From positions 1 through 5,817 of the forward strand of contig DGIN01000044.1 of assembly GCA_002387325.1 (NCBI GenBank): a stretch of 5,817 nucleotides of DNA, in the 5' to 3' direction. Each line of letters opens with the position of its first letter. Positions within the stretch are counted from its first letter, which is position 1. The translations under genes were made by a program, and so were the position numbers. This DNA comes from Bacteroidales bacterium UBA4621. GTDB lineage: Bacteria; Bacteroidota; Bacteroidia; Bacteroidales; Paludibacteraceae. Shown here in pieces: positions 1 through 5,778 of the stretch. The notes beneath the pieces were generated by a model, which made no database searches, had not been told where the DNA came from, and saw nothing but the letters and a program-made list of their open reading frames with translations.

Positions 1-360
1 CAGGAGGCGGCACGCCAACTGGTGGAGAAAGGCTACACGCTCTATGCCACCCCCGGCACCAAGCGTTTCTTCGACGAGATAGGCGTACCCGTTACGCTCG
101 TCTATCACCCCCACGACAAGGATATGCACCCGCAGGCGCTCGACCTCATGCACGCCCACAAGATTGATATGGTTGTCTCTATCCCCAAGGACATCGTCTC
201 CGACCCCTCGCAGGACAAGTCGTACCCCGTCCGTCGTGCCGCAGTCGATTTGAATATCCCCTTGCTCACCAACCCGCGTCTGGCTGCTGCGTTCATCAAC
301 GCTTTCTGCACCATTCGCCTCGACGACCTCGACATCCGCTCATGGGATGAATATAAATAA
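1..360 (+). CDS. carB: Carbamoyl-phosphate synthase large chain, C-terminal fragment (5' end outside window)
   Basis: The frame is open from base 1 to the TAA at 358-360, so this is the last 119 codons of a longer gene; the GTG at 22 is internal, not the start. The fragment matches the MGS-like allosteric domain that closes CarB: YATPGTKRFF near the start, then KIDMVVSIPKD, a VRRAAVDLNIPLLTN stretch and the tail FINAFCTIRLDDLDIRSWDEYK, which is characteristic of CarB of this phylum. In the family, CarB (about 1,070 residues) makes carbamoyl phosphate from bicarbonate, ATP and ammonia delivered by CarA, feeding pyrimidine and arginine synthesis in the cytoplasm; this terminal domain binds effectors such as UMP or ornithine/IMP. 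Catalytic domains are not in the window. The same fold ends methylglyoxal synthase and PurH, but the sequence reads as CarB. Confidence 0.9.
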   Translation, partial: QEAARQLVEKGYTLYATPGTKRFFDEIGVPVTLVYHPHDKDMHPQALDLMHAHKIDMVVSIPKDIVSDPSQDKSYPVRRAAVDLNIPLLTNPRLAAAFINAFCTIRLDDLDIRSWDEYK

Positions 361-363
361 ACA

Positions 364-446
364 GACCCCCTCCAACTCCCCCTTCAAAGGGGGAGGGTTC
401 AGATACTCTGAATCCCCCTCCTTTGAAGGAGGGGTTAGGGGAGGTC
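364..446. repeat. 83-bp near-perfect palindrome between carB and purC (REP/MITE-like)
   Basis: The sequence is symmetrical about base 405 with no indels. Arms 364-403 and 407-446 flank a 3-nt centre; 32 of 40 positions are Watson-Crick pairs, 4 are G-T wobbles and 4 are C-A mismatches. The middle is TTCAGA-tac-TCTGAA. Each arm also holds its own perfect 9-bp hairpin: CTCCCCCTT/AAGGGGGAG (376-395) and CCCCTCCTT/AAGGAGGGG (415-434). The element can therefore fold as one long hairpin or as two small ones. It is much more GC-rich than the A/T-rich sequence just after it. It has no T-tract after the stem, so a classical terminator is unlikely. From memory it resembles C/T-rich palindromic interspersed repeats of Bacteroidetes; whether it recurs in this genome cannot be seen here. 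Confidence 0.85.
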
Positions 447-463
447 CTCTAAATAATTAAATA

Positions 464-1420
464 ATGAACGCATTAACTCAAACCTCTTTCTCGTTTCTCG
501 GTCAAACGGGAGTGTACCATGGTAAGGTACGCGATGTCTATTTCCTCGGTCAGAACCTGCTCTGTATGGTGGCAACCGACCGTATCTCGGCTTTCGATGT
601 TATCCTGCCCGAGGGTATCCCCTACAAAGGGCAGATACTCAACCAGATTGCCGCCAAGTTCCTCCGCGACACGGCGGACATCGTGCCCAACTGGCTCCTC
701 GCTACCCCCGACCCGATGGCGTCGGTCGGTCTCCGCTGCGAGGGCTATCCTGTCGAGATGATTGTCCGCGGCTACCTCTGCGGCAGCGCATGGCGTGCCT
801 ACAAGTCGGGTGTCCGCGAGATTTGCGGCGTCCGTCTGCCCGACGGTATGCGCGAGAACGAAGCCTTCCCCACGCCTATCATCACCCCCACCACCAAAGC
901 CGAAATCGGCACCCACGACGAGGATATCTCGCGCGAGGAGATTATCGCCCGCGGACTGGTGCCTGCCGACGAGTACGCACAAATCGAACAGTACGCCCTG
1001 GCGCTCTTCCGCCGTGGTCAGGAGATTGCCGCCAAACACGGCTTGATTCTGGTTGATACCAAGTATGAGTTCGGTAAGTACAATGGCAAGATTCTGCTTA
1101 TGGACGAGGTGCATACGCCCGACTCCAGCCGCTATTTCTATGCCGACGGCTACGAGGAGCGTTTTCGCAACGGCGAACCGCAACGCCAACTCTCCAAGGA
1201 GTTTGTCCGTGAATGGTTGATGTCCGAGGGCTTCCAAGGCAAAGAGGGACAGCAAGTCCCCGAGATGACCCCCGCCATCGTTGCCGGCATCACCGACCGT
1301 TATATCGAACTCTACGAGCACATCACCGGCGAGAAATTCGTCAAATCGGAGTCTCTTACTCCCGCCGCCCTCGCTGCCCGTATCGAGTTCAACGTCTCCG
1401 CATACCTCAAGACCATCTAA
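464..1420 (+). CDS. purC: Phosphoribosylaminoimidazole-succinocarboxamide (SAICAR) synthase
   Basis: This 318-residue protein catalyses the ATP-dependent joining of aspartate to CAIR, giving SAICAR, in cytoplasmic de novo purine synthesis. Family landmarks appear in order: GKVRDVY at residues 20-26 (nucleotide-binding loop), ATDRISAFDVILPEGIPYKG at 37-56, RGYLCGSAW at 102-110, the segment around TPTTKAEIGTHDEDIS at 141-156, the second signature LVDTKYEFGKYNGKI at 196-210, and DEVHTPDSSRYF at 214-225. No key block is missing. The length fits the longer PurC type (about 300-320 residues) rather than the roughly 240-residue enterobacterial form. The ATG at 464 places the first conserved block 20 residues in and follows an A/T-rich stretch with no Shine-Dalgarno, as is usual in Bacteroidetes. 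It lies 103 bp after carB on the same strand, and I see no promoter consensus of its own, so read-through from carB is possible. Confidence 0.97.
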   Translation: MNALTQTSFSFLGQTGVYHGKVRDVYFLGQNLLCMVATDRISAFDVILPEGIPYKGQILNQIAAKFLRDTADIVPNWLLATPDPMASVGLRCEGYPVEMIVRGYLCGSAWRAYKSGVREICGVRLPDGMRENEAFPTPIITPTTKAEIGTHDEDISREEIIARGLVPADEYAQIEQYALALFRRGQEIAAKHGLILVDTKYEFGKYNGKILLMDEVHTPDSSRYFYADGYEERFRNGEPQRQLSKEFVREWLMSEGFQGKEGQQVPEMTPAIVAGITDRYIELYEHITGEKFVKSESLTPAALAARIEFNVSAYLKTI

Positions 1421-1439
1421 ACAGCATTGAATACGTTTC

Positions 1440-1473
1440 AGAGGCTGCCTGACAAGTGTAGGCAGCCTCTTTT
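1440..1473 (+). terminator. Rho-independent terminator of purC
   Basis: A perfect 11-bp stem (AGAGGCTGCCT at 1440-1450 with AGGCAGCCTCT at 1460-1470) encloses a 9-nt loop and runs into TTTT (1470-1473), 19 bases after the purC stop. Read from the minus strand, the same stem is followed by TGAAACG rather than a T-tract, so it is at best a weak terminator for the convergent operon. Confidence 0.88.
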
Positions 1474-1509
1474 CAGTGTCGTTTTTCTGTAAAATTATAT
1501 AGTATTGTC

Positions 1510-1606
1510 GGGGATGCGGATGTCCCGTCCGCGGTCAAGTCGGCAGACTTGTTTGTTTTTTCGATGTTTCTTAGGCTTATTAGACACCTGTCTGTCGAAC
1601 AGACAG
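1510..1606. repeat. Cluster of short hairpins in the convergent gap, extending into the regulator's last codons
   Basis: Three compact hairpins lie in 97 bp. (a) GCGGA 1516-1520 pairs with TCCGC 1528-1532. (b) CAAGTC 1536-1541 pairs with GACTTG 1546-1551 around a GGCA loop. (c) CTGTCTGT 1588-1595 pairs with ACAGACAG 1599-1606 around CGA, and overlaps an alternative AGACA/TGTCT hairpin at 1582-1593. On the minus strand, hairpins b and c share a GTCTG..CGAC core (GTCTGCCGAC and GTCTGTTCGAC), which suggests repeated modules of one element rather than chance. Hairpin c encodes residues LSVRQT at the very end of the minus-strand regulator. The element's exact borders and copy number are unknown. 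Confidence 0.5.
1536..1561 (+). terminator. Possible second plus-strand intrinsic terminator
   Basis: A perfect 6-bp stem, CAAGTC/GACTTG, with a GGCA tetraloop is followed directly by TTTGTTTTTT (1552-1561). The form is that of an intrinsic terminator read in the plus direction, and would back up the purC terminator 63 bp upstream. It could also be a by-product of the repeat-like cluster it belongs to. The minus-strand reading has no T-tract. Confidence 0.45.
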
Positions 1607-3109
1607 ATTGAAATCTGCAGGGAATTTCTTGCGCATACGATAGCGGACGGTATAGACACTGGCGGGCGCAACCCTGAACAGTACAGCCACCTGCTCCACC
1701 GACAGCCCAGCTACAAAGCACATCAGGTAACGCTTGTCCATTGCAGTGAGACGTTGTGCCTGCTTATACACTTGCTCCAACCGCACCAAGTCCACTTGCT
1801 CTACCGCTTGCATTGCCTCTACCACAAAGGGCGTATCGGCAGGCAGTTGGCGAAACGTTGCAAGGAGGTCTTGCTGTATCAGCCGCAGGGGATCGGTGTC
1901 GGTGCGGGCAATCATATCGCTGAGCATACTGCGGATACTCTCCTGTTCCAATGCGGCTTGATAGAATTGGTCTTCGATATGGCGTTTGCGCAGCAACACA
2001 ACCGCAAGAACCAATCCGCCCAATAGTATGACTAATACGCACACAACCAGAACCCACATGAAAGTGGCGTTTTTTGCCTTCAAACGCTCCATAGCCAATT
2101 GCTGTTTCTCCACCTCGTAACGGGTCTGGATTTCTTGCAGAACTGTGTTTTTCTCTATGTCGTAGCGCACTAAGTCATTCTCGTTGAGCAACTGCTGATA
2201 GTGCAGTGCCTTCTGCCAATGCCCCTGTTCCTCGTGAAGCATAGCCAGGAAACGGTATGCCTCTCCACGCTCGGTAATGATAGTGTTGGGCGAGTCTTTG
2301 GCTACGGAGTCAATCTTCACCAGCACCTGTTGCATCAACTGTTCCGCTTTGGCATAATCGTGCCGGTAGTAACAGAGCCACGCACGCATATCCATAATGC
2401 TGATGAGTGCCTCTTCGGTGTCCACCCAGTCGTCCTTCGGGTCTATGGTCTGTTCGGCTTTTGCTAAATAGAACTCAATGCTGTCCATAGGAGGCGGTAC
2501 GCACAGGGCATCCAGCATATATGCCATATTGTAGTAGTTCCAAACGGGGTAAATCTGATATTGTTTTGGAGAGACTATCTGCTCCATGGCTTCTATCGCC
2601 ATACGCCCGTAGGTGAGAGCTTCGGGAAGGCTGTCTTGCATGGCGTAGAGCGAGGCAATGGAATAATAGTTGTATCGCACAATCGGCGAATTGTGTTTCA
2701 GAAGCGAGTGGAGACCTTCCAATTGCTCCTGCACATTCTCATTGTCGCCTATATTGAGGTAATCGATAGACCGTTCGTACAGGCACATGGACGCCCAGTC
2801 CCATTCTTCCAAACGCATAAAGATAGTGTATGCCTCGATCTGCTCCTGCTGTGCCCGTTCCGAGTAACCTATTTTGAATGCGTTGTTTGCGCTGAACCGG
2901 AGCAGCATTGCCCGGTCATGATTGGCATTGGTGGCAAACTGCAACGCTTTGTGCAGCATACTGTCCCGCTCTGTGTTGCGCTCGGCATCATTGGCACGCA
3001 TCGTGTAATAGTGCATACTGTCCTCCGTGTTGACAGACACCGACACGCTCCATGCGTCCAATGCTACGAGAAGACACAACCGGAGAATAAACAACCGGTT
3101 ACATTTCAT
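1580..3109 (-). CDS. TPR-repeat, single-membrane-span protein with C-terminal helix-turn-helix (putative transmembrane regulator)
   Basis: This 509-residue protein is not one I can name. Its layout is as follows: hydrophobic N-terminus (about 5-25) likely to act as a signal sequence; a long alpha-helical region (about 45-310) with TPR-like helix pairs, e.g. LPEALTYGRMAIEAM at 161-175 and the blocks around DYAKAEQLM (251) and HWQKALHYQ (297); a charged coiled-coil-like segment (about 315-347); one membrane span at 350-373, followed by RKRH; a linker; and a C-terminal helix-turn-helix at about 454-496 (LTAMDKRYL, then GLSVEQVAVLF, then SVYTVRYRMRKKF), resembling LuxR/GerE or sigma region 4 recognition helices. 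Expected topology is TPRs in the periplasm and DNA-binding domain in the cytoplasm, a type common in Bacteroidetes. It is the last gene of the operon and its ATG overlaps the preceding stop (ATGA), implying coupled translation. The final residues LSVRQTGV come from a hairpin-forming repeat, so the natural C-terminus may have been altered. The function is inferred. Confidence 0.85.
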   Translation of the reverse strand: MKCNRLFILRLCLLVALDAWSVSVSVNTEDSMHYYTMRANDAERNTERDSMLHKALQFATNANHDRAMLLRFSANNAFKIGYSERAQQEQIEAYTIFMRLEEWDWASMCLYERSIDYLNIGDNENVQEQLEGLHSLLKHNSPIVRYNYYSIASLYAMQDSLPEALTYGRMAIEAMEQIVSPKQYQIYPVWNYYNMAYMLDALCVPPPMDSIEFYLAKAEQTIDPKDDWVDTEEALISIMDMRAWLCYYRHDYAKAEQLMQQVLVKIDSVAKDSPNTIITERGEAYRFLAMLHEEQGHWQKALHYQQLLNENDLVRYDIEKNTVLQEIQTRYEVEKQQLAMERLKAKNATFMWVLVVCVLVILLGGLVLAVVLLRKRHIEDQFYQAALEQESIRSMLSDMIARTDTDPLRLIQQDLLATFRQLPADTPFVVEAMQAVEQVDLVRLEQVYKQAQRLTAMDKRYLMCFVAGLSVEQVAVLFRVAPASVYTVRYRMRKKFPADFNLSVRQTGV

Positions 3110-4242
3110 TGTATGGTATCCGTAGGAAGTTGCAGGGTATAAAGAATGGCTTCCGACTGACGGAGAGCATTGCGTTTCTTCTGTCCGGAGGCAAATATGA
3201 ACGTTTCGGCGGTAATCACATTGCCGCGCACCCGGTCAAGACGGGTGAGACTTACATAGGGTCCGCCCATTGCCTCGCCGTTGCGTATCTTCCATAGTCC
3301 GCGTATCTCCGTGGCATAGAAACCGCCGTCTTTTTTCGGTTTTAATGGCGGAACATTGCGCATCTGCGGCGGGAATATCTTGTATTCCGTACCCATATAC
3401 GATCCCTCGACCGATGCGCCAATCACACGCGACAGCACCTCGTCACGCATAGTGTTGAGGTATTCGATCGTAAATGTGTTGGGGGCGGTGTAGGGATATG
3501 CATATACCACCACATCGCGCCGCATCGGACCTTTGTTGTTGCAGCACCACACCAGCCGCACGCTGTCCGCGCATTGCGTACCAAGCACGGTATCCATAAT
3601 GAGCCTGTAGTCTTCGGGAATCAGCATATCGCAGCCGAACTGCTGTTGCAGCACTTTGCGGGCATCGGCATTGGTGTTGGCTCGGTAGAAAGCAATCTGG
3701 CGTGCCAACTCCCGGCGCACAAACCAATCCCGAACCTCCTCTCCGTGTTGCAGCCAGTAGGTTACAAACTCCTCTTCCGAAGCCGCTTGGATACGATATA
3801 CCGCCTGCGGGTGAGACCATACATCGGTGGAAACACGCACTTTCAGTTGGGTATATTTATCGGGATTGATATCTACAATCAGGATGTTGCGTGTGGGCTT
3901 GAGGTAGTCGTCAAATGCGGCGTTGGATACGTTGCTCAGCACAAAATACGGCTCCATCTGGGGCAGACAGGGCATATCCGCACCCAAAGTGGCACGCACT
4001 AAGTCGTAGGGGGTGGCAACGGGCTGCGTATATGCACTCCCCGTCGGGTGTTCGATGCCGCTTGCGGCAATCAACCGGAGCGACTTCTGAGACAGCGGCT
4101 GCTTCGGCGATACCACAAGGCACTCGTAGATGGTTCCCGTTGCACTCGTCAGCACACGATCGCTGCTGTGTTTTCCGCAACCGGTCAGCACCAGTAGCAG
4201 GAGGAAGATACCTGCCGGAACATATTGTTTCATACAATTCAT
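3106..4242 (-). CDS. DUF4837 family lipoprotein
   Basis: The 378-residue protein has a lipoprotein signal peptide: a hydrophobic run IFLLLLVL (12-19) ending in the lipobox L-T-G-C with the modified Cys at 22. It is therefore expected to be anchored in the envelope. The rest reads as DUF4837, a Bacteroidetes family of unknown function: LPQMEPYFVLSNV (93-105), TRNILIVDI (117-125), the acidic/aromatic helix around EEVRDWFVRRELARQ (168-182), and the strongly typical end WKIRNGEAMGGPYVSLTRLD (317-336) with QKKRNALRQSEAILYTLQ (354-371). No catalytic motif is apparent. The start given is the first ATG, 3 bp after the upstream gene's stop; the ATG at 4233 (Met4, MKQYVPAG) gives a more typical signal peptide and is equally plausible. 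It sits between a DjlA-like gene and a membrane-spanning regulator whose start overlaps its stop by 4 bp. Identification rests on recalled family motifs. Confidence 0.88.
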   Translation of the reverse strand: MNCMKQYVPAGIFLLLLVLTGCGKHSSDRVLTSATGTIYECLVVSPKQPLSQKSLRLIAASGIEHPTGSAYTQPVATPYDLVRATLGADMPCLPQMEPYFVLSNVSNAAFDDYLKPTRNILIVDINPDKYTQLKVRVSTDVWSHPQAVYRIQAASEEEFVTYWLQHGEEVRDWFVRRELARQIAFYRANTNADARKVLQQQFGCDMLIPEDYRLIMDTVLGTQCADSVRLVWCCNNKGPMRRDVVVYAYPYTAPNTFTIEYLNTMRDEVLSRVIGASVEGSYMGTEYKIFPPQMRNVPPLKPKKDGGFYATEIRGLWKIRNGEAMGGPYVSLTRLDRVRGNVITAETFIFASGQKKRNALRQSEAILYTLQLPTDTIQ

Positions 4243-4245
4243 AGT

Positions 4246-5013
4246 TTAGTTCATAGTTCGTGATTTCTTTATTGTCTCGTAAGCTTCGTTGATAGAGCGG
4301 AATTTCGCCGTGGCTTGCTGTCTCACCTCTTCGCCGGCATTCGCTACTTTGTCGGGGTGGTATTTCATAGCCATACGCCGATAGGCTTTTTTCACTTCTT
4401 CATCGCTTGCCGACGGTTCTATCTCGAGAGCGGTGTATGCCCAGTCGGGGTCTGCGTGCCGGTGGTAGAGTGCCCGCAGAGAGCGGTAATCGGCATCTTC
4501 AACACGCATATTGGCGGCTATGAGCGAAATCATAGCCTCTTCCGCTTCCGACACGGCATTGTCCGCTTGGGCAAGATCAAAGAGAATATGTACTATTTCA
4601 AGACGCGTCGAATAGTTGATATGCTGTGCTATCTGTTGCGATACCGCTATCGGGTCAATGTCTTTCTGCAGCAGTTCCCTCAGCAGGTGAAGCGCTTCTC
4701 TGGCACCCTCCTCACCGTAGTTCCGCAGCAGAAACGGCTTGATGTGGTTTACTTCCGATTTCATTATCCGCCCGTCGGCTTTTATCACGCACGCAAACAG
4801 CACCACCATCGATACGCGTATATCCCCCACCGAGGTGCGTTGGTTACTGCCGCCGCTGTTGTATTCGGGTTGCCCGCTGCCGCTCTCGCCGCTATCGGTA
4901 AGAATGTGTCCGCTCGAATCCAACAGCGACCCGACAAACACACCGATCAGCGCACCGATAGGACCGCCCAGCACAAATCCCAATCCGCCTAATATCCATT
5001 TGCCTGCTGACAT
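4246..5013 (-). CDS. DjlA-like membrane co-chaperone: TerB domain plus C-terminal J domain
   Basis: The 255-residue protein resembles DjlA (TerB and DnaJ domains on a membrane anchor). In order: a glycine-rich hydrophobic segment at about 7-31 (GGLGFVLGGPIGALIGVFVG), which looks like a glycine-zipper membrane span; a Gly/Ser-rich linker at 35-60; an all-helical TerB-like domain at about 62-185, with the acidic metal-site-type motif KADGRIMKSE at 78-87 and a second half repeating it at 149-157 (QADNAVSEA); then a J domain from about 191 to the end, with the invariant HPD tripeptide at 219-221 in YRRMAMKYHPDK and the closing helix FRSINEAYETI. An intact HPD means it should stimulate a DnaK ATPase; whether at the membrane face, as for DjlA of E. 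coli, is inference. It is the first gene of a three-gene operon behind a strong consensus promoter about 20-25 bases upstream. I leave the symbol empty because orthology to djlA is not established. Confidence 0.9.
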   Translation of the reverse strand: MSAGKWILGGLGFVLGGPIGALIGVFVGSLLDSSGHILTDSGESGSGQPEYNSGGSNQRTSVGDIRVSMVVLFACVIKADGRIMKSEVNHIKPFLLRNYGEEGAREALHLLRELLQKDIDPIAVSQQIAQHINYSTRLEIVHILFDLAQADNAVSEAEEAMISLIAANMRVEDADYRSLRALYHRHADPDWAYTALEIEPSASDEEVKKAYRRMAMKYHPDKVANAGEEVRQQATAKFRSINEAYETIKKSRTMN

Positions 5014-5039
5014 ATATTTTTGTCTTTCTTTTGCGATTG

Positions 5040-5071
5040 CAAAGTTACAATTAAATTTTTACATAACCAAA
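5040..5071 (-). promoter_or_regulatory. Bacteroidetes-type promoter of the djlA-like / DUF4837 / TPR-HTH operon
   Basis: Read on the minus strand, TTTG (5071-5068), a 20-bp spacer and TAACTTTG (5047-5040) match the Bacteroidetes primary sigma factor consensus TTTG-N19-21-TAnnTTTG exactly. Transcription would start near 5033-5036, leaving an A/T-rich leader of about 20 bases before the ATG at 5013. No other such promoter is evident within the operon. Confidence 0.75.
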
Positions 5072-5084
5072 TCCAAATGACGGA

Positions 5085-5108
5085 AACACGGTCTCTTTTT
5101 TCCGTGTT
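5085..5108. promoter_or_regulatory. Inverted repeat between two divergent promoters (candidate operator)
   Basis: AACACGG (5085-5091) and CCGTGTT (5102-5108) form a perfect 7-bp inverted repeat separated by 10 T-rich bases, so the half-site centres are 17 bp apart. It ends one base before the putative -33 element of the acetyltransferase promoter and lies 13 bp upstream of the -33 element of the opposite operon, a position from which one dimeric regulator could act on both. The downstream arm is not followed by a T-tract, arguing against a terminator. No binding protein is identified. Confidence 0.4.
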
Positions 5109-5109
5109 G

Positions 5110-5141
5110 TTTCGGTATGTGGGTAATTTGTTGTACTTTTG
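5110..5141 (+). promoter_or_regulatory. Bacteroidetes-type promoter of the GNAT acetyltransferase gene
   Basis: TACTTTTG (5134-5141) is a full match to the -7 element TAnnTTTG. TTTC at 5110-5113 stands 20 bp upstream, one base off the -33 TTTG and with the same spacing as the divergent promoter. Transcription would begin about 5-8 bases after the -7 box, almost at the ATG at 5150, so the message should have little or no leader. Confidence 0.65.
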
Positions 5142-5149
5142 CACCCGAT

Positions 5150-5704
5150 ATGATACGTTTGAGAGATATTTCGACTGCGGATTCACAGTATGCATTCGTG
5201 GAAAGGCTGTGGCTGGATGCATTCCCCGAGGCGGAAAGGCGGGATATGGACGCACAGCGGGCAAATACGGATACTAATCCGCTATTCCACTGTCTGCTGG
5301 CAGAAACGGACAACGGGCAGCCTGTCGGTTTCCTTACTTGTTGGGACTTCGGAACGTTCTGCTACGGGGAACATTTCGCCACCGCCCCCGCTTTGCGAAA
5401 CCACGGATACGGTGGGCGGATTATCCGTGCTGTATTGCAACGTGCTGCACGGCCGTTTGTTCTGGAAGTGGAAATGCCCGAAGACGAATTGAGCCGCCGC
5501 CGCGTGGGATTCTATGAGCGTAACGGTCTGACGCTCTGGCAGGAGATACCCTATCTGCAGCCCGCATACAGGGCTGCAGGCGAGTGTCTGCCCATGTACC
5601 TGATGGCAACGCACGACTTGCGGCCGCAAAAGGACGCTGCACACGTCATATCCACGATACATCGCTATGTGTATGGCTGTGTCCACTCATGGCAACAGCA
5701 TTAA
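5150..5704 (+). CDS. GNAT-family N-acetyltransferase
   Basis: The 184-residue protein has the GNAT fold signatures: an N-terminal strand and helix (MIRLRDIS, then FVERLWLDAFPEAERRD), a central strand at about 57-65 (QPVGFLTCW), motif A with the acetyl-CoA pyrophosphate loop R83-N-H-G-Y-G88, then VLEVEMPEDE (104-113) and the motif B region RRRVGFYERNGL (116-127) with Tyr122 in the usual position of the catalytic or CoA-contacting tyrosine. The family moves an acetyl group from acetyl-CoA to an amine; the substrate is unknown. The frame is open upstream to an ATG at 5117, but that start would put 11 unlike residues (MWVICCTFAPD) across the promoter's -7 box, so I chose 5150. It is divergent from the djlA-like operon and stands alone. 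A 9-bp inverted repeat lies within it at 5555-5579. Confidence 0.9.
   Translation: MIRLRDISTADSQYAFVERLWLDAFPEAERRDMDAQRANTDTNPLFHCLLAETDNGQPVGFLTCWDFGTFCYGEHFATAPALRNHGYGGRIIRAVLQRAARPFVLEVEMPEDELSRRRVGFYERNGLTLWQEIPYLQPAYRAAGECLPMYLMATHDLRPQKDAAHVISTIHRYVYGCVHSWQQH
5555..5579. repeat. Intragenic 9-bp inverted repeat in the acetyltransferase gene
   Basis: CTGCAGCCC (5555-5563) and GGGCTGCAG (5571-5579) are perfect inverted copies around a 7-nt loop, a stable GC-rich hairpin inside codons for LQPAYRAAG (136-144). No T-tract follows, so it is not a terminator. A functional role is not shown. Confidence 0.6.
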
Positions 5705-5778
5705 AACCGCATAAGACTTCAGAGCAAAAAATAATGCCTGCCAATATCTGTGCTGTCTTTTTTTCCAAAAAAAATATA

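Noticed and set aside
364..446. The carB-purC palindrome as an ordinary intrinsic terminator
   Set aside because: It lacks a T-tract after the stem in either direction, and its length and nested symmetry fit a palindromic repeat better.
473..1321. Long antisense open frame (282 codons) opposite purC
   Set aside because: It lies wholly within a well-conserved purC and its translation shows no recognisable fold or motif. Its openness follows from the GC-rich third positions of purC codons.
1505..2026. Plus-strand open frame across the hairpin cluster and the regulator's 3' end
   Set aside because: It begins in the repeat-like cluster, covers the HTH-coding region in antisense, and its product has no recognisable features.
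2561..3142. Plus-strand open frame of 193 codons opposite the TPR-HTH gene
   Set aside because: The opposite strand has a full domain layout (signal sequence, TPRs, membrane span, HTH) and the translational overlap with its neighbour. The plus frame shows none, and no promoter precedes it.
4315..4992. Plus-strand open frame of 225 codons opposite the djlA-like gene
   Set aside because: The minus strand carries an intact J domain with HPD and a TerB domain; the plus frame is a shadow without motifs.
5117..5149. N-terminal extension of the acetyltransferase to the ATG at 5117
   Set aside because: It would place the start upstream of the -7 promoter box, and the 11 added residues do not look like a GNAT N-terminus, whereas MIRLRDIS does.
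5721..5764. Possible terminator after the acetyltransferase gene (T7 tract at 5758-5764)
   Set aside because: The only stem I can draw before the T-tract is about 4 bp (AGCA/TGCT) around a 24-nt loop, too weak to call.
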